A stretch of DNA of 64,000 bases from Candidatus Fermentithermobacillaceae bacterium (GTDB lineage Bacteria > Bacillota > Sulfobacillia > Fermentithermobacillales > DUSS01): the NCBI GenBank assembly GCA_014896535.1, contig JADBKE010000007.1:194571-258570 (forward strand), in the 5' to 3' direction. The position numbers were made by a program, and so were the translations under genes. This document shows positions 9,103-19,949 of the stretch, piece after piece (the first letter of the stretch is position 1; each line of letters begins with the position of its first letter). The notes under the pieces are model-generated. The model saw only the letters and a list, made by a program, of their open reading frames with translations, did no database searches and was not told where the DNA came from.

Positions 9103-10056
9103 TTACCCAATCCCGTTTTTCGTATGAAGCCCTCCCTGAATCCGGGACTTACCTGTGCCCCCCAGGAGAAGGGAAACATCCCCCCGGGACATCACCTGAT
9201 GTTCGGCCCACAAAAACCCCACCGCAGCCCGCCAGCCGTCGGAGGCCCGGCCCTTCCGCAGCCGGGGGAAGGCCTGCGACCCTGCCTGGACAAAGTCGAC
9301 TGTCAGGAGCTCCTCGAGACGCGGGTCTCTCAGACTCAGAGGTATATTGGGACGAACCTCAACGCACGAAGCATCTCGGGCGACCTTTTCAACCAGTTCG
9401 CGTACGGATCCGAGCTCGCTGGCGGGCACGAACATAGGGCTCGTCGCGAGAGTGATCAGAGAGATCGTGCTGTTGGGCATGTTGAAAGACCCCAGAGGCA
9501 CGGTCTCGAACCGGATTTTGCGGCGGCGGACTGCGATAGCGGGTGCTGCCTCCAACCGACCGGGGCTCCCATCACCGGTACCAACCACGTTTTCTAGGCC
9601 TCGCAACGCCGCCCTGCCTTCTCGAGCCCAGCCGCGTTGAACGCGAAGTTCGCAGCTTTCCCCGTCAAAAAACGGGATGTCCCACTTCGTCCACTCGCCG
9701 CTTCCCAAAAGCCAGTCGGGCACCACCCAGATGACCTTCGAAAACATGCGCTCCTCCAGCGCCCTTCTGAGGTAATTCCCGCAGTGCAAGGACCAGGAAA
9801 AGGTATCGTAGAGATCGGAGTGAGCGTCTACGTGAACCAGGGTATCCAGACGCGCCCCCGACTCCTTCCACACGAAATAGGCTTCCTTGTGGTCGGTGAA
9901 GAGCGCAACGGGGCTTCCCTTCCATTTCAAGCCAGCTGCTTTCAGGCTGCTCAGGAGATCATCTGGGGTTATCCATAGCACCTGTCTTGTCAGCGTATTT
10001 CCGCTGGTTCTGGGCTTGAACATGAAATCCGCGTCGATATCGAGGAATACGGCCAT
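9103..10056 (-). CDS. UPF0489 family protein (arginase/deacetylase-like fold)
   Basis: The 317-residue product opens with FLDIDADFM and carries LVHVDAHSDLYD and a nearby HCGNYLR, the pattern of the UPF0489 (C5orf22-like) family, which is predicted to share the arginase/histone-deacetylase fold with Asp/His metal ligands. No activity is established for the family. The start ATG follows directly on the TAA of the alcohol dehydrogenase gene (TAAATGG), so translation is probably coupled. It is the last gene of the long minus-strand run that begins with guaA, and has no obvious purine role. Confidence 0.75.
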   Translation of the reverse strand: MAVFLDIDADFMFKPRTSGNTLTRQVLWITPDDLLSSLKAAGLKWKGSPVALFTDHKEAYFVWKESGARLDTLVHVDAHSDLYDTFSWSLHCGNYLRRALEERMFSKVIWVVPDWLLGSGEWTKWDIPFFDGESCELRVQRGWAREGRAALRGLENVVGTGDGSPGRLEAAPAIAVRRRKIRFETVPLGSFNMPNSTISLITLATSPMFVPASELGSVRELVEKVARDASCVEVRPNIPLSLRDPRLEELLTVDFVQAGSQAFPRLRKGRASDGWRAAVGFLWAEHQVMSRGDVSLLLGGTGKSRIQGGLHTKNGIG

Positions 10057-11076
10057 TTAGACCACCTGCGTTATATCCAACACCGCCTCTCCCTGAATTT
10101 GACCTCTTTTCAATCGCAAAAGAGCCTCGTTGGCCTCTTCCAGAGAAAACACCTGCGTCGAAACCTTTACGGGTATTTCCGCGGCCAACTCCATAAACTC
10201 CCGGGCATCCTGCCGCGTAGCGTTGGCCACGCTTTTCACGGACTTCTCCCAGTACAAAAGGGAGTAATCGAACGCAGGTACCCCATCGAGGTGTACCGCA
10301 TTTACTGCTAGCGTGCCGCCTTTCTTCAAAGCCCTGAGGGCCGCGGGGATTACGGAGCCAGCGGGCGCAAAACTCACCGCCGCGTCGCAGGAGCTCGCCG
10401 GTCCGTCCTCAGCTCTGCCTGCCCACACGGCGCCGAGCCTGCGGGCTAGATTCTGGTGCGCTTCGCTCCTGGTGAAGACCAGTACGTCACATCCCCAGTG
10501 ACGCGCCACCTGGATCGCCAGGTGCGCCGAAGCTCCAAATCCGAAAAGCCCCACCGTATCTCCGGGTTTCACCCCGGCTACTTTCAACGACCGGTATCCG
10601 ATGATCCCGGCGCACAGAAGGGGTGCCGCATCCAGGTCGGCAAAGGTCGGTGGCAGCTTCACCACAAAGTCGTTTTTGGCGATGACGTACTGAGCGTAAC
10701 CCCCGTCGTAGGAATAGCCCGTAAATCGTATGCCTTCGCAGAGGTTCTCCTGGCCTTTGAGGCAGAAAGAGCACCGACCGCATGCGCTGTAAAGCCAGGG
10801 CAAGCCGACCCGGTCGCCAACGCTCACCCCTGGCTCCGCGCCGTTCGCCGTGTCACCCACTGCATCAACGACGCCTACCACCTGGTGCCCCGGTACGAGC
10901 GGTAAACGGACCGGAGGCAGCTCACCCTCCACGATGTGGAGGTCGGTGCGGCACACACCGCAAAACCGCACTTTGATGCGGACTTCTCCCGGCCCTGGGA
11001 CGGGCTCGGGAAGGTCTTGGAGAGAAAGAGGCCGGCTTTCCACCGGGGCCGGCCTGTGTAAGACCATGGCCTTCAT
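10057..11076 (-). CDS. Zinc-dependent alcohol dehydrogenase, AdhA-like
   Basis: A 339-residue medium-chain dehydrogenase. CGVCRTDLH gives the catalytic zinc cysteine, PLVPGHQVVG the second zinc block (Gln replaces the usual Glu of GHE, as in the AdhA-like subgroup), and CGRCSFCLKGQENLC the four structural-zinc cysteines. VGLFGFGASAHLAIQ is the nucleotide-binding glycine motif. The reaction is NAD(P)-linked oxidation of an alcohol or reduction of an aldehyde; the true substrate is unknown. The gene lies 21 bases after the HAD phosphatase and immediately before the UPF0489 gene. Confidence 0.9.
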   Translation of the reverse strand: MKAMVLHRPAPVESRPLSLQDLPEPVPGPGEVRIKVRFCGVCRTDLHIVEGELPPVRLPLVPGHQVVGVVDAVGDTANGAEPGVSVGDRVGLPWLYSACGRCSFCLKGQENLCEGIRFTGYSYDGGYAQYVIAKNDFVVKLPPTFADLDAAPLLCAGIIGYRSLKVAGVKPGDTVGLFGFGASAHLAIQVARHWGCDVLVFTRSEAHQNLARRLGAVWAGRAEDGPASSCDAAVSFAPAGSVIPAALRALKKGGTLAVNAVHLDGVPAFDYSLLYWEKSVKSVANATRQDAREFMELAAEIPVKVSTQVFSLEEANEALLRLKRGQIQGEAVLDITQVV

Positions 11077-11097
11077 GCGACATCACAAACCTCACTT

Positions 11098-12015
11098 TTA
11101 GGAACAGTCCGCGGCCGCGCGGGTGTCGGATCGTTTTCGTTTTTCCCGGGACACCCGTCCCCGTAAAATGTCCAGGATGAACCTGGCAGGCCCATCGTCG
11201 TCGTTAGAAAGCGCGATATCCGATGCTTCCAGGCACAATTTGGGACTGCCGTTGGCCACCGCGACCCCGATGCCAGCCCTGCTCACCATCTCGATATCAT
11301 TGTCCCCATCCCCGATGGCCGCTACCTGGTCCATGGAGAAATTCATCCGGGTGGCGACCGCGGCCAGCGCTTCGCCCTTGTTCACCTTGACGCTCATGAT
11401 CTCCAGAAACGTTCTGTCGGTCTTCACGCACTGAAGCCGACCGGGAAAGCGCTTCAAGACCCTCGACTCCACTTCTGCGATGACGTCCTCGGGCCCGTCC
11501 GCGCAAATCTTGGGGATCAAACCGGAGTACTTCTCGGTGGTCCCGTCCCGCAACACCTTCGGACGAACCATCCAGTATCCACCGAAGCTGGTCCAGAGAA
11601 ATCGCCTGATGGAAAAATGATTCTTGGGAACCCTTCGGAGATTTCTCGCCTCGAGGGCCAGCGTATCCTCGATGTGGACGTGAAAGTAGACGTCCATTTC
11701 GCGAAGAATGGACGTGACGCCGAGCACCTCTTCCTCTCCCATGGGTACGAATCCCCAGAGTTTGCGTTCGTTTGACCCGGGCGGTTTCCCCGAAAACACC
11801 CTGGCTCCATTGCAGCAAATGAGGGGAGTGTCCAGACCGAGCCATCCGGCAACCCTCTCCGCCATGCACCTGGGCCTACCCGTGGCGACTAACACGGAAA
11901 GCCCCGCTCGAGTAGCCTCCTTTATCACCCTGCGGGTAAAAAGCGATATCGTACCGTCGCTTCTAAACAGCGTACCGTCGAGATCCACGGCCACCAGCCG
12001 GATATCCTGTTCCAC
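11098..12015 (-). CDS. HAD-superfamily phosphatase, Cof/YkrA type
   Basis: The product has the Cof-type HAD layout: motif I VAVDLDGTLF near the N-terminus, motif II VLVATGRP, motif III lysine in the VNKGEALAAV segment, and motif IV IGDGDNDIEM. A C2-type cap occupies about residues 85-200. Such enzymes dephosphorylate sugar phosphates, nucleotides or cofactors; the target is not predictable. The ORF track begins at 12147, but GTG 12015 directly precedes the HAD core and has GAGGGGAG in front, giving 305 residues. It follows purL closely, so it may be the first non-purine gene of the operon. Confidence 0.85.
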   Translation of the reverse strand: MEQDIRLVAVDLDGTLFRSDGTISLFTRRVIKEATRAGLSVLVATGRPRCMAERVAGWLGLDTPLICCNGARVFSGKPPGSNERKLWGFVPMGEEEVLGVTSILREMDVYFHVHIEDTLALEARNLRRVPKNHFSIRRFLWTSFGGYWMVRPKVLRDGTTEKYSGLIPKICADGPEDVIAEVESRVLKRFPGRLQCVKTDRTFLEIMSVKVNKGEALAAVATRMNFSMDQVAAIGDGDNDIEMVSRAGIGVAVANGSPKLCLEASDIALSNDDDGPARFILDILRGRVSREKRKRSDTRAAADCS

Positions 12016-12154
12016 CCCGGTCTCCCCTCTCGAATCGCGTAAACCCGGTCCCATTTTATCGCAGATCGAGGCAACGTCGCACACCTTGACGCCGTTTGCC
12101 GGTTTGTGCGCGTCGAGTTGCTTCCAGCTGACGACGAAGCCTCGCAAGAGGTGG

Positions 12155-14416
12155 TCATGACAGGACGAGCGCTCGCGACCATGTGTCTCTGAGCGCCCGC
12201 GTTTCGAGGTCTACAACGGTCCTAACCCGAGATCCTTCGCGAGCGCGAACCGTGATCCGGCCCCTTTTTACCCGCCCCAGGACCGTCAAGGACAGGTCCA
12301 GCGACCGGGCAAGGGCCGCGACTTCCCGAAGGTTTGATTCGGGAAACGACACGACCGCTGCCACAACGCCTTCTCCGAAAAGCACCGCATCAAGGCGCTG
12401 ATTCTTCCCCAGTGAAATCTCGATTTCGGTTCCGCTGACGTCCGGAGACGACGTGAGGTGGCCCGGCGACCCGAAGGAGCTCTCGGCCAACGCCGTAAAG
12501 ATGCCTCCCTGCGACACATCGGTAGCTGACGAATAGAGCCCATTTTCCGCTCCGCGCACCAGCGCCTCTATAAGGTTCCTCGCAAGTCCGAGATCGGGTT
12601 CGGGGGGCTTTCCCGCAATCAGCCCGAAACACCGCTCCAGGTACTCGCTTCCGGCCAGGTGCGACGGGTCTCCCGGCATCTCGCCGATGACCGCCACCAT
12701 GTCTCCTTCCGTCTTGAACCAGGGCGACACTCGCTTTTCGATATCCTCCAGGAGTCCGACCATTCCCACGACCGGCGTCGGATATATGGCTTCTCCTTCG
12801 GTTTCGTTGTAAAAGCTGACATTCCCCCCGGTGACGGGCGTCCCCAGCCGCCGGCACGCCTCGCCCATACCGGCGACGGCTTCTTTGAACTGCCAGAAAA
12901 CTTCGGGGTCCTCGGGGTTTCCGAAATTCAAACAGTTGGTTATGCCGAGGGGCCTCGCGCCGGTGACCGCCACGTTCAGAGCCGACTCGACCACGGCCCA
13001 CATTCCGCCGGCCCGGGGGTTCAGGTACGTGATTCGTCCGTTGCCGTCCGTGGAGACGACGATCCCTTTGCGCGTACCCTTTACTCTGAGGACCGCCGCT
13101 CCAGAACCCGGTCCGGCCACCGTATCGGTCCTTACCATGTAATCGTACTGTCTCCAGACGAGAGCTTTTGAAGCTATGTTCGGCGCACCGATCACCTTGA
13201 ACGCAGCCTCGGATAAGGAGGGCATGGGCAGAGAATCGGGTTCAAAAGAGGAAGTCTCCCGCAGGTAGCGCGGTTTGCTTGAAGCCGGCTGGTAAACGGG
13301 AGCGCCTTCGGCGAGAAGTTTGGCGGGAATCCTCGCCACTTCCACCCCGTTTTCTTTCACCACAAGGTCCCCCGTGTCGGTGACTTTGCCTATCACCGCC
13401 GCGCAAAGCCCCCACTTCCGGGCGATCTCTTCCACAACGGGTGCTTTATCGGGCGCGACTATCAGGAGCATCCTCTCCTGACTCTCGGACAGCATCACTT
13501 CGTAAGGGGTCATCCCCTCTTCCCTGGTGGGAATCCGCCGGATTTCGATCTCCATACCGGTGCCGGCCCTCGCAGCCGTTTCCGCGCAAGAAGAGGTAAT
13601 CCCGGCGGCACCCATGTCCTGAATACCGATGACCGCGCCAGTCCTCATCATCTCAAGGCAGGCTTCTATCAAGAGCTTTTCCATGAACGGGTCCCCCACC
13701 TGGACGTTGGGCCTCTTGGACTCGGAGTCTCGGGCGAGTTCTTCGGATGCGAACGTGCATCCGTGGATGCCGTCACGTCCCGTGGAATGGCCGACGATCA
13801 TCACTAGGTTGCCCGGCCCCGAGGCGCGCCCTCGGAAGATCTCGTCGTGCCTCATTATGCCGAGACACATCACGTTACAGAGGGGATTGGAGCGGTAGCA
13901 CCTGGAAAATTCCACTTCGCCTCCGACCGTGGGTATCCCCAGGCAATTGCCGTAAAACGATATCCCCGAAACCACTCCCTGGAACAAAAAGGCCGAACGC
14001 GGGTCGTCAGGGGGCCCAAACCTCAGGGGATCGAAAAGAGCGATGGGTCTTGCTCCCATGGCGAGGATGTCCCGCACTATGCCGCCAACGCCCGTGGCGG
14101 CGCCCTGAAACGGCTCCACCGCGCACGGGTGGTTGTGGGATTCCATCTTGAAGGCGACCGCGAGACCATCACCGATATCAAGGACACCCGCGTTTTCTCC
14201 GGGACCCACGAGAACCCGGGATCCTTCAGTGGGAAGCCCTCTCAGCACAGCTCTGGAATGCTTGTAGGCACAGTGCTCGGACCACAGAACTGCGAACATC
14301 CCCAGCTCCGTGTAGTTAGGCTCTCGACCCAATTTTTCCACGATCATCCGGTACTCGTGGTCCTTGAGGCCCATTTCCCTCCAGGGACACGAAGCCACAG
14401 TGGATTCGCTCTTCAA
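12155..14416 (-). CDS. purL: FGAM synthase subunit PurL (small form)
   Basis: This is the synthetase subunit of phosphoribosylformylglycinamidine synthase, step 4 of purine synthesis, converting FGAR, ATP and glutamine-derived ammonia to FGAM. At about 750 residues it is the short Gram-positive/archaeal form that needs separate PurQ and PurS, both encoded just upstream. Recognisable pieces include [31 protein letters not shown] (split by the family's ATP site), [13 protein letters not shown]-like text and GNVSFYNET. The ORF track starts at GTG 14443; TTG 14416 has GGAGGG at 7 bases and is preferred here. The gap to purQ is about 55 bases. Confidence 0.95.
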   Translation of the reverse strand: MKSESTVASCPWREMGLKDHEYRMIVEKLGREPNYTELGMFAVLWSEHCAYKHSRAVLRGLPTEGSRVLVGPGENAGVLDIGDGLAVAFKMESHNHPCAVEPFQGAATGVGGIVRDILAMGARPIALFDPLRFGPPDDPRSAFLFQGVVSGISFYGNCLGIPTVGGEVEFSRCYRSNPLCNVMCLGIMRHDEIFRGRASGPGNLVMIVGHSTGRDGIHGCTFASEELARDSESKRPNVQVGDPFMEKLLIEACLEMMRTGAVIGIQDMGAAGITSSCAETAARAGTGMEIEIRRIPTREEGMTPYEVMLSESQERMLLIVAPDKAPVVEEIARKWGLCAAVIGKVTDTGDLVVKENGVEVARIPAKLLAEGAPVYQPASSKPRYLRETSSFEPDSLPMPSLSEAAFKVIGAPNIASKALVWRQYDYMVRTDTVAGPGSGAAVLRVKGTRKGIVVSTDGNGRITYLNPRAGGMWAVVESALNVAVTGARPLGITNCLNFGNPEDPEVFWQFKEAVAGMGEACRRLGTPVTGGNVSFYNETEGEAIYPTPVVGMVGLLEDIEKRVSPWFKTEGDMVAVIGEMPGDPSHLAGSEYLERCFGLIAGKPPEPDLGLARNLIEALVRGAENGLYSSATDVSQGGIFTALAESSFGSPGHLTSSPDVSGTEIEISLGKNQRLDAVLFGEGVVAAVVSFPESNLREVAALARSLDLSLTVLGRVKRGRITVRAREGSRVRTVVDLETRALRDTWSRALVLS

Positions 14417-14470
14417 CGCAAATCCCTCCATCGCATGAGACACCGCCCCAGAGACTCGAGCGGATGCGGG

Positions 14471-15166
14471 CTAACTGTAGTACCTTACTATGGACCGGAA
14501 CACCCTGAGACCGTCCTCGCCCCCGAGAATCCGTTCGGAACAGCGTTCAGGGTGCGGCATCATGCCAAGGACGTTCCCGCGTTCGTTAACGATGCCGGCT
14601 ATGTTGAGGAGGGCACCGTTAGGATTAGCCGCCTTGCTCGGCTGGCCTGACTCGTTGACGTACGTGAAGGTTATCCCGCCGCGGTTTTTGAGCACCTCGA
14701 GGGACTCTTTCTCCAGCACGTAATTGCCTTCGTGGTGCGCGATGGGCATCCTCACCACCTCGCCCCGGCGATATTCCAGGGTGAACGGCGTATCGGCGTT
14801 GTCAACCCTCAGGTTGACCCATCCGCACCGGAACTCGAGACAGTCGTTGGGCAGCATGGCTCCGGGAAGAAGCCCGGATTCAAGCAGGATCTGGAAGCCG
14901 TTGCATATCCCGAGGACCAAACCGCCCTCGTGGGCGTACTCCTCTATCCCGCGCATGACAGGGGAAAAGCGGGCCAGCGCTCCCGCCCTGAGGTAGTCAC
15001 CGTAAGAAAAGCCGCCCGGCAACACAACGCACTGGTATCTGGATACGTCGGTCTCTTCGTGCCACACGTAATCTACCGGCTGGCCGAGCACGTCGCGGAT
15101 GACGTGGTAAACGTCGGAATCGCAATTGGAGCCGGGAAAAACCACTACGCCGAACCTGACGGTCAC
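14471..15166 (-). CDS. purQ: FGAM synthase glutaminase subunit PurQ
   Basis: A class I glutamine amidotransferase of 231 residues that supplies ammonia to Pur[10 protein letters not shown] opens the protein, [13 protein letters not shown] and [12 protein letters not shown] (nucleophile Cys in GICNG) follow, and the His/Glu pair is near MPHPERCSE at the C-terminus. The start GTG overlaps the purS stop codon (GTGA), a coupled arrangement usual for purS-purQ. Complete and full length. Confidence 0.96.
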   Translation of the reverse strand: MTVRFGVVVFPGSNCDSDVYHVIRDVLGQPVDYVWHEETDVSRYQCVVLPGGFSYGDYLRAGALARFSPVMRGIEEYAHEGGLVLGICNGFQILLESGLLPGAMLPNDCLEFRCGWVNLRVDNADTPFTLEYRRGEVVRMPIAHHEGNYVLEKESLEVLKNRGGITFTYVNESGQPSKAANPNGALLNIAGIVNERGNVLGMMPHPERCSERILGGEDGLRVFRSIVRYYS

Positions 15167-15435
15167 CGCGAAATCGGCACCTCCACCAGGGAAATCTCGT
15201 AGGTCTCGGTAACGGGATTGGCCAGAAGTCGCCGGGCCATGTCCGTAAGCTTCTCCCGCGCTTCTATCTCGTTCTGAGCTTCGACGTAAACGACGATGTG
15301 CTTACCCATGCGCACTTTGGTCACGGACGAAAATCCCATGGCCACGAGGGAGTTCTTAACAGCCTCGCCCTGGGGATCGAAGATGCTTTCCTTCAAGGTA
15401 ACAATCACGGTACCCTTGTATGTCACGCGCAGCAC
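15163..15435 (-). CDS. purS: FGAM synthase subunit PurS
   Basis: A 90-residue PurS, the small protein that bridges PurQ and PurL so that ammonia can pass between them. Typical features are the [16 protein letters not shown] helix and the [19 protein letters not shown] segment. The ORF track extends this frame to 15702, which is antisense-style read-through inside purC. GTG 15435, with a GAGGCGG ribosome site, gives the normal family length and starts 7 bases after the purC stop. The 3' end overlaps purQ by 4 bases. Confidence 0.93.
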   Translation of the reverse strand: MLRVTYKGTVIVTLKESIFDPQGEAVKNSLVAMGFSSVTKVRMGKHIVVYVEAQNEIEAREKLTDMARRLLANPVTETYEISLVEVPISR

Positions 15436-15442
15436 CCCCGCC

Positions 15443-16198
15443 TCACGCGGTCTGACAAACTCTTCGATAGACTTCCGCGTAAGCTTCCTCCACCTTCCCA
15501 AGGTCCCTCCGGAACCTGTCTTTGTCGAGCTTCTCACCGGTGCCCACGTCCCAAAGACGGCATGTATCTGGAGAAATTTCATCTCCCAGGATGAGCCGGG
15601 AACGGGCGGGATACTGCTTTTCGGCCCCGGCACCCGGAACCTCGGCGCCCTTGGGCTTTCCGAATTCCAGTTTAAAATCGACCAGTTCGAGGCCGCGTTC
15701 AAGGAAATACGGCCTCAAAATCGAATTGACCTCAAGCGCAAGCTCCCTCAGAGCGATGCACTCGTCCGGCGTGGCGAAACCGAACGCAATGGCGTGGTCC
15801 GCACATATCATCGGATCACCTAGATCGTCTGACTTGTAGTAAAACTCGACCACGGGCGAAGGCAATCTCTCCCCTTCAGGCCTTCCCAACCTCTTCGAAA
15901 GGCTCCCGGCGACTATGTTCCGCACGACCACTTCCACGGGGATTATGTCCAAAGCCCGGACCAGCATCGTCCTCTCGTCTACCAGCTTGATAAAGTGCGT
16001 GGGGATGCCTTGGCTTTGCAGAACCTGAAAAAGCCTGGCCGAGATTTGAGCGTTGTAAAACCCTTTGTCCTGGATGAGCCCCTTTTTCTTTCCATCGAAT
16101 GCGGTAGCGGTATCTTTGAAGACCATCAAATACCGGTCGGGCTCGTCCGTTGCGAGGACGATTTTCGCCTTGCCCTCGTACAGTTTTCGAGCGTCCAT
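15443..16198 (-). CDS. purC: SAICAR synthetase PurC
   Basis: Phosphoribosylaminoimidazole-succinocarboxamide synthase of 251 residues, which joins CAIR and aspartate with ATP. The N-terminal LYEGKAKIVL, the ATP-binding KDTATAFDGKKKG and the PVEVVVRNIVAGS and PMICADHAIAFG segments are all present. ATG 16198 is chosen over the in-frame GTG 16219 because it begins at the conserved DARKLYEGKAK and has GGGGTGAG upstream. It sits between purB and purS on the minus strand. Confidence 0.95.
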   Translation of the reverse strand: MDARKLYEGKAKIVLATDEPDRYLMVFKDTATAFDGKKKGLIQDKGFYNAQISARLFQVLQSQGIPTHFIKLVDERTMLVRALDIIPVEVVVRNIVAGSLSKRLGRPEGERLPSPVVEFYYKSDDLGDPMICADHAIAFGFATPDECIALRELALEVNSILRPYFLERGLELVDFKLEFGKPKGAEVPGAGAEKQYPARSRLILGDEISPDTCRLWDVGTGEKLDKDRFRRDLGKVEEAYAEVYRRVCQTA

Positions 16199-16408
16199 GC
16201 TCAAAAGACTCACCCCCACGGATGCTTCCTGTTATCCTGCCGGGCTAGCTTGGCGGGCGATTTCACCACGACGCCCGCCCGCGCCAGCAGCGCCCGATGC
16301 TCTTATCGTTTGCCCACTGCTCGCCCCTTCGGCCCGGGTCGAGCTGTTCAAGCTAGTCCACTAGTTTAACCGCACGCCGTCATCGGCTGCGTTACCGTGC
16401 CTGGCTGC

Positions 16409-17704
16409 CTAGCTCAGCCCCAGTCGCCGGAAGATCTCCTCCGCCCTGGAAGTTGCCTTTTTCAGGTCAAAGCATTTCTGGATGTCTTTGAGGGAAAGGC
16501 GCTCCCTGATCTCCGGAGACTGGAAAACCCTTTCCATGAAAGACGGGGGGCCGTCCCACGCTTTCATGGCGAGATCCTGCACGATGCGGTAGGCATCTTC
16601 TCTCCGCATTCCCGCTTCGACCAGAGCCAGCAGGACCTCCTCGGAAAAAATCAGTCCTCCGGTGAGTCTGAGATTTTCCGCCATTCGTTCGGGGTAAACC
16701 TTGAGCTCTCGCAAAATCCCGTTCATCCTGTCGAGGGCATAATCCGTGAGGATGGTAGCGTCGGGTAGAACAACCCTTTCCACCGAGGAGTTGGAAATAT
16801 CCCTCTCGTGCCACAGGGCGTTGTTCTCCAGCGCAGACAGGGCGTATCCCCGCAAAAGCCTTGCGAGGCCGCAGATCTGTTCGAGCCCCACCGGGTTTCT
16901 CTTGTGGGGCATCGCCGAAGAGCCCTTCTGCCCCCGGCCAAACGGCTCCTCGATTTCCCTTACCTCCGTTCTCGCTAGCCCCCGCAGGCTCAGGGCCATC
17001 TTCTCGAGGGTGCCGAGTACCACTGCCAAGGTGACCACGCACCAGGCATGTCTGTCCCTCTGGACGATCTGGTTGGAGACGGGGTCCGGCCGAAGACCCA
17101 GCTTCGAGCAAACGTACTCTTCCACGAACGGGTCAACGTGGGCATACGTCCCGACGGCACCCGAAAGCTTTCCCACCGACACGTCTTCTCGGGCTTCGAC
17201 CACCCTCCGACGGTTCCTCTTCATTTCCTCGTACCAGACGGCCAGCACCAGGCCGAAAGTCGTCGGCTCGGCGTGAACCCCATGGGTCCTCCCCACGATG
17301 GGGGTATCCCTGTATTTGATCGCCAGCGTCTTGAGGGTATCCAGGAGCGCGTCGATGTCATCGATGATGTATCCGAGCGCCTCGCTCAACAGCGACGACA
17401 AGGCGGTATCCACCACGTCATAAGAGGTTAAGCCGAAGTGGATGTATTTTCCTTCCTCGCCCACGGTTTCGGCGACCTGTGTAACGAAAGCTATCACGTC
17501 GTGACGAACCTCGTTTTCAATCTCCCGGATCCTGGCCGGATCGATCCTCGCTTTTTCCCTCACCTTGTTCGCAACACCCGGGGGAACTTTGCCTAACCGT
17601 TCCCAGGCCTCCAGCGCCAGGATCTCCACTTCCAGCCAACGTTTGAAGCGGTTCTCCTCGCTCCACAGTTCCCCCATAAGGCGTCTCGTGTACCGGGGTA
17701 TCAT
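16409..17704 (-). CDS. purB: Adenylosuccinate lyase PurB
   Basis: The 431-residue lyase splits SAICAR to AICAR plus fumarate and adenylosuccinate to AMP plus fumarate. The superfamily signature GSSAMPHKRNP with the catalytic loop serine is present, as are LTSYDVVDTALS and GRTHGVHAEPTTFG. Length is normal for the short bacterial type. ATG 17704 has GGAGGT at 8 bases. It lies about 190 bases before purC. Confidence 0.96.
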   Translation of the reverse strand: MIPRYTRRLMGELWSEENRFKRWLEVEILALEAWERLGKVPPGVANKVREKARIDPARIREIENEVRHDVIAFVTQVAETVGEEGKYIHFGLTSYDVVDTALSSLLSEALGYIIDDIDALLDTLKTLAIKYRDTPIVGRTHGVHAEPTTFGLVLAVWYEEMKRNRRRVVEAREDVSVGKLSGAVGTYAHVDPFVEEYVCSKLGLRPDPVSNQIVQRDRHAWCVVTLAVVLGTLEKMALSLRGLARTEVREIEEPFGRGQKGSSAMPHKRNPVGLEQICGLARLLRGYALSALENNALWHERDISNSSVERVVLPDATILTDYALDRMNGILRELKVYPERMAENLRLTGGLIFSEEVLLALVEAGMRREDAYRIVQDLAMKAWDGPPSFMERVFQSPEIRERLSLKDIQKCFDLKKATSRAEEIFRRLGLS

Positions 17705-17746
17705 CCGTCGGCACCTCCGTTTCCCCAGCCCGCTCCGGGAACCGCC

Positions 17747-19309
17747 CTACTCCCACTCGATGGTCGCCGGCGGCTTGGACGTGATGTCATATACCACCCT
17801 GTTCACGCCCGGAACCTCATTGACGATCCTCGAAGATATGCGTTCCAGAAGCTGGTAAGGTAACCTTGACCAGTCAGCCGTCATCGCGTCCTCCGATTCC
17901 ACGGCTCGCAAAGCTACCAGTTCGCCGTAGGTTCTGGAATCGCCCATCACTCCCACGGTTCGGACTCCAGGGAGAACGGCGAAGCACTGCCAGAGCTTCT
18001 CATAAAGGCCGGCCCGCCTCACCTCTTCGTCGATGATGCTCTGGACATGCCTCAAGATGTCCAGCTTTTCCCGGGTCACTTCTCCTAGAACTCTCACGGC
18101 AAGCCCCGGGCCCGGGAAAGGATGCCGGTTGAGCATTTCGTCGGGAAGCCCGAGCTCCTTACCAACCTTCCTCACTTCGTCCTTGAAAAGCATCCTGAGA
18201 GGCTCCACCAGCTCCAGCTGCATTCGGCGGGGTAGTCCTCCCACGTTGTGGTGGGTCTTAATCTTCGCCGCAACTTTCGAACCCGACTCGATGACGTCGG
18301 GGTAAATTGTCCCCTGAACCAGGTAGCGCACCTCGGGAAATCTCGAAGCTTCTTCTTCGAAAACCCGGATGAACTCGCGGCCAATGATCTTTCGCTTCTT
18401 CTCGGGGTCGCGGACACCCCGCAGTTTCTCAAGAAAGCGCCGGGACGCATCCACCAGATGCACGTTTATCCCCAGCCTCGCCAGGGCTTCCACGGTGTTC
18501 TTCGCTTCATCTTTTCTCAAGAGGCCGTGATCGACGAAGATGGGATGAAGTCGGTCCCCGATGGCTCGGTGAACCAGGACGGCGGATACGGTGGAATCAA
18601 CCCCGCCCGAGACAGCCGCCACGGCGTGCCACGGGCCAACTTTGGCGCGGATCTCTTCGACGGCACCTTCGATGAACCGCTGCATCGTCCAACTGGGTGA
18701 CAACCCCGCGACGTCGAAGAGGAAGTTCCGGAGGATTCGATTCCCGTGCGGCGTGTGCTTCACTTCCGGGTGAAATTGGACGCCGTAAAATCGCCGAGCG
18801 GGGTCGCCCATCACCGCCACCGGTGTTTTGGCGGTCCTGCCCATGACTTTAAAACCCGGCGGGAGCTTCGCCACGGAATCACCGTGGCTCATCCACACCG
18901 GGACCTCTTCGGGAAGACCGCGGAAGAGATTATCGGGCTCCGCTACGTAAAGCGTGGCCGGACCGAACTCGCGCCCTCCTGCCTGTTCGCCCGGCACTAC
19001 CTCGCCCCCGAGCACCTTGGCCATGGCCTGCATCCCGTAGCAGATACCCAGGCAGGGCACGCCGATCTCAAAAACCCCTGGGTCCGGCAAGAGCGCCCCG
19101 GGTTCGTACACGCTTCCCGGACCACCCGACAGTATCACCGCCCCGGGTGCCAGAGACATGAGCTTCTTTTTGCTTATGTCGCCGCAAACCACGGTAGAGT
19201 AGACTCTTTCTTCTCTCACCCGCCGGGCGATGAGGTGAGTGTACTGTCCGCCAAAATCGAGTATGACCACATGATCGGATCTCTTGGCAGGGGCGGTGCG
19301 TGCGCCCAT
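17747..19309 (-). CDS. guaA: GMP synthase (glutamine-hydrolysing) GuaA
   Basis: Converts XMP to GMP using ATP and glutamine. The N-terminal class I amidotransferase domain has the nucleophile in CLGICYGMQ and the His in VQFHPEVKH. The ATP pyrophosphatase domain begins with the P-loop [13 protein letters not shown] and the C-terminal dimerisation domain ends with [15 protein letters not shown] 19309, behind AGGAGTGAGG, gives 520 residues, the usual length; the ORF track extends 13 codons further. It is the first gene of the purine run. No purine riboswitch motif was found in the 50 bases upstream. Confidence 0.96.
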   Translation of the reverse strand: MGARTAPAKRSDHVVILDFGGQYTHLIARRVREERVYSTVVCGDISKKKLMSLAPGAVILSGGPGSVYEPGALLPDPGVFEIGVPCLGICYGMQAMAKVLGGEVVPGEQAGGREFGPATLYVAEPDNLFRGLPEEVPVWMSHGDSVAKLPPGFKVMGRTAKTPVAVMGDPARRFYGVQFHPEVKHTPHGNRILRNFLFDVAGLSPSWTMQRFIEGAVEEIRAKVGPWHAVAAVSGGVDSTVSAVLVHRAIGDRLHPIFVDHGLLRKDEAKNTVEALARLGINVHLVDASRRFLEKLRGVRDPEKKRKIIGREFIRVFEEEASRFPEVRYLVQGTIYPDVIESGSKVAAKIKTHHNVGGLPRRMQLELVEPLRMLFKDEVRKVGKELGLPDEMLNRHPFPGPGLAVRVLGEVTREKLDILRHVQSIIDEEVRRAGLYEKLWQCFAVLPGVRTVGVMGDSRTYGELVALRAVESEDAMTADWSRLPYQLLERISSRIVNEVPGVNRVVYDITSKPPATIEWE

Positions 19310-19360
19310 CAACCTCACTCCTGTCCAGGCACCGAATGTAAGAGACAATTTCCCGATTGT

Positions 19361-19718
19361 TTAGAATTTCATGCCGGGCACACTTATGTCAAACAATTTC
19401 CAACGCCAGTATATCAGTCCGGCGAAGAGGTCACAAGATCGCAGACCCTCCGGACACCAACTCTGACCACGCTTTTTCAGCCGCAAAGAAGACTTGTTCA
19501 CGTTCGACTCCGTCGCTCCCATTCCCCTCATCCCTCGGATGTCGTAGCCCATCTCCGCAAGCCGCACTCGGTAGTCCCTGAAGGCCTCGGGCATCTCCCG
19601 AATCGCGAACCTTCCAAAATATCCCTAACTCGAATTCCCTGAAGGAAATCCCAATTGTCTGGCGAACATCATTCATTGCGAGAAGCCTCCCCTTGTGTTG
19701 GTCTACAACCTTAAACAC
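19361..19718 (-). pseudogene. ISLre2-family (UPF0236) transposase C-terminal remnant
   Basis: Two overlapping minus-strand frames together spell the end of an ISLre2/UPF0236 transposase. The upstream frame gives FREFELGIFWKVRDSGD, and the downstream frame, after a one-base shift, gives EAFRDYRVRLAEMGYDIRG and GATESNVNKSSLRLKKRGQS, which resembles the family's ESNVDK...KKRGMSW ending. The start and middle of the gene are missing. It marks the left border of the accessory region. Confidence 0.6.
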
Positions 19719-19949
19719 TTTCGGGGTTAATGGCTTCTCGTCCTTTTTTGCCTTCTAGCGACCCACAGAAATTTTACTCATACACTGGTTCAGGTCATGC
19801 GACACACCGGCCTGTGCCGAGCGTTTCCAGGTAGCGGGCCAGGTTGACGTACCTCGGGCTTTGATCCGGTCGGAACCGATTACAACACCTGCCGTGTATA
19901 GCTGTTGAATCGGCTCCACGGTCCGTGCCAAGTCTTGGTAGGCGAGCTG

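Noticed and set aside
19310-19360. Possible riboswitch ahead of guaA
   Set aside because: Too short and without conserved aptamer text.
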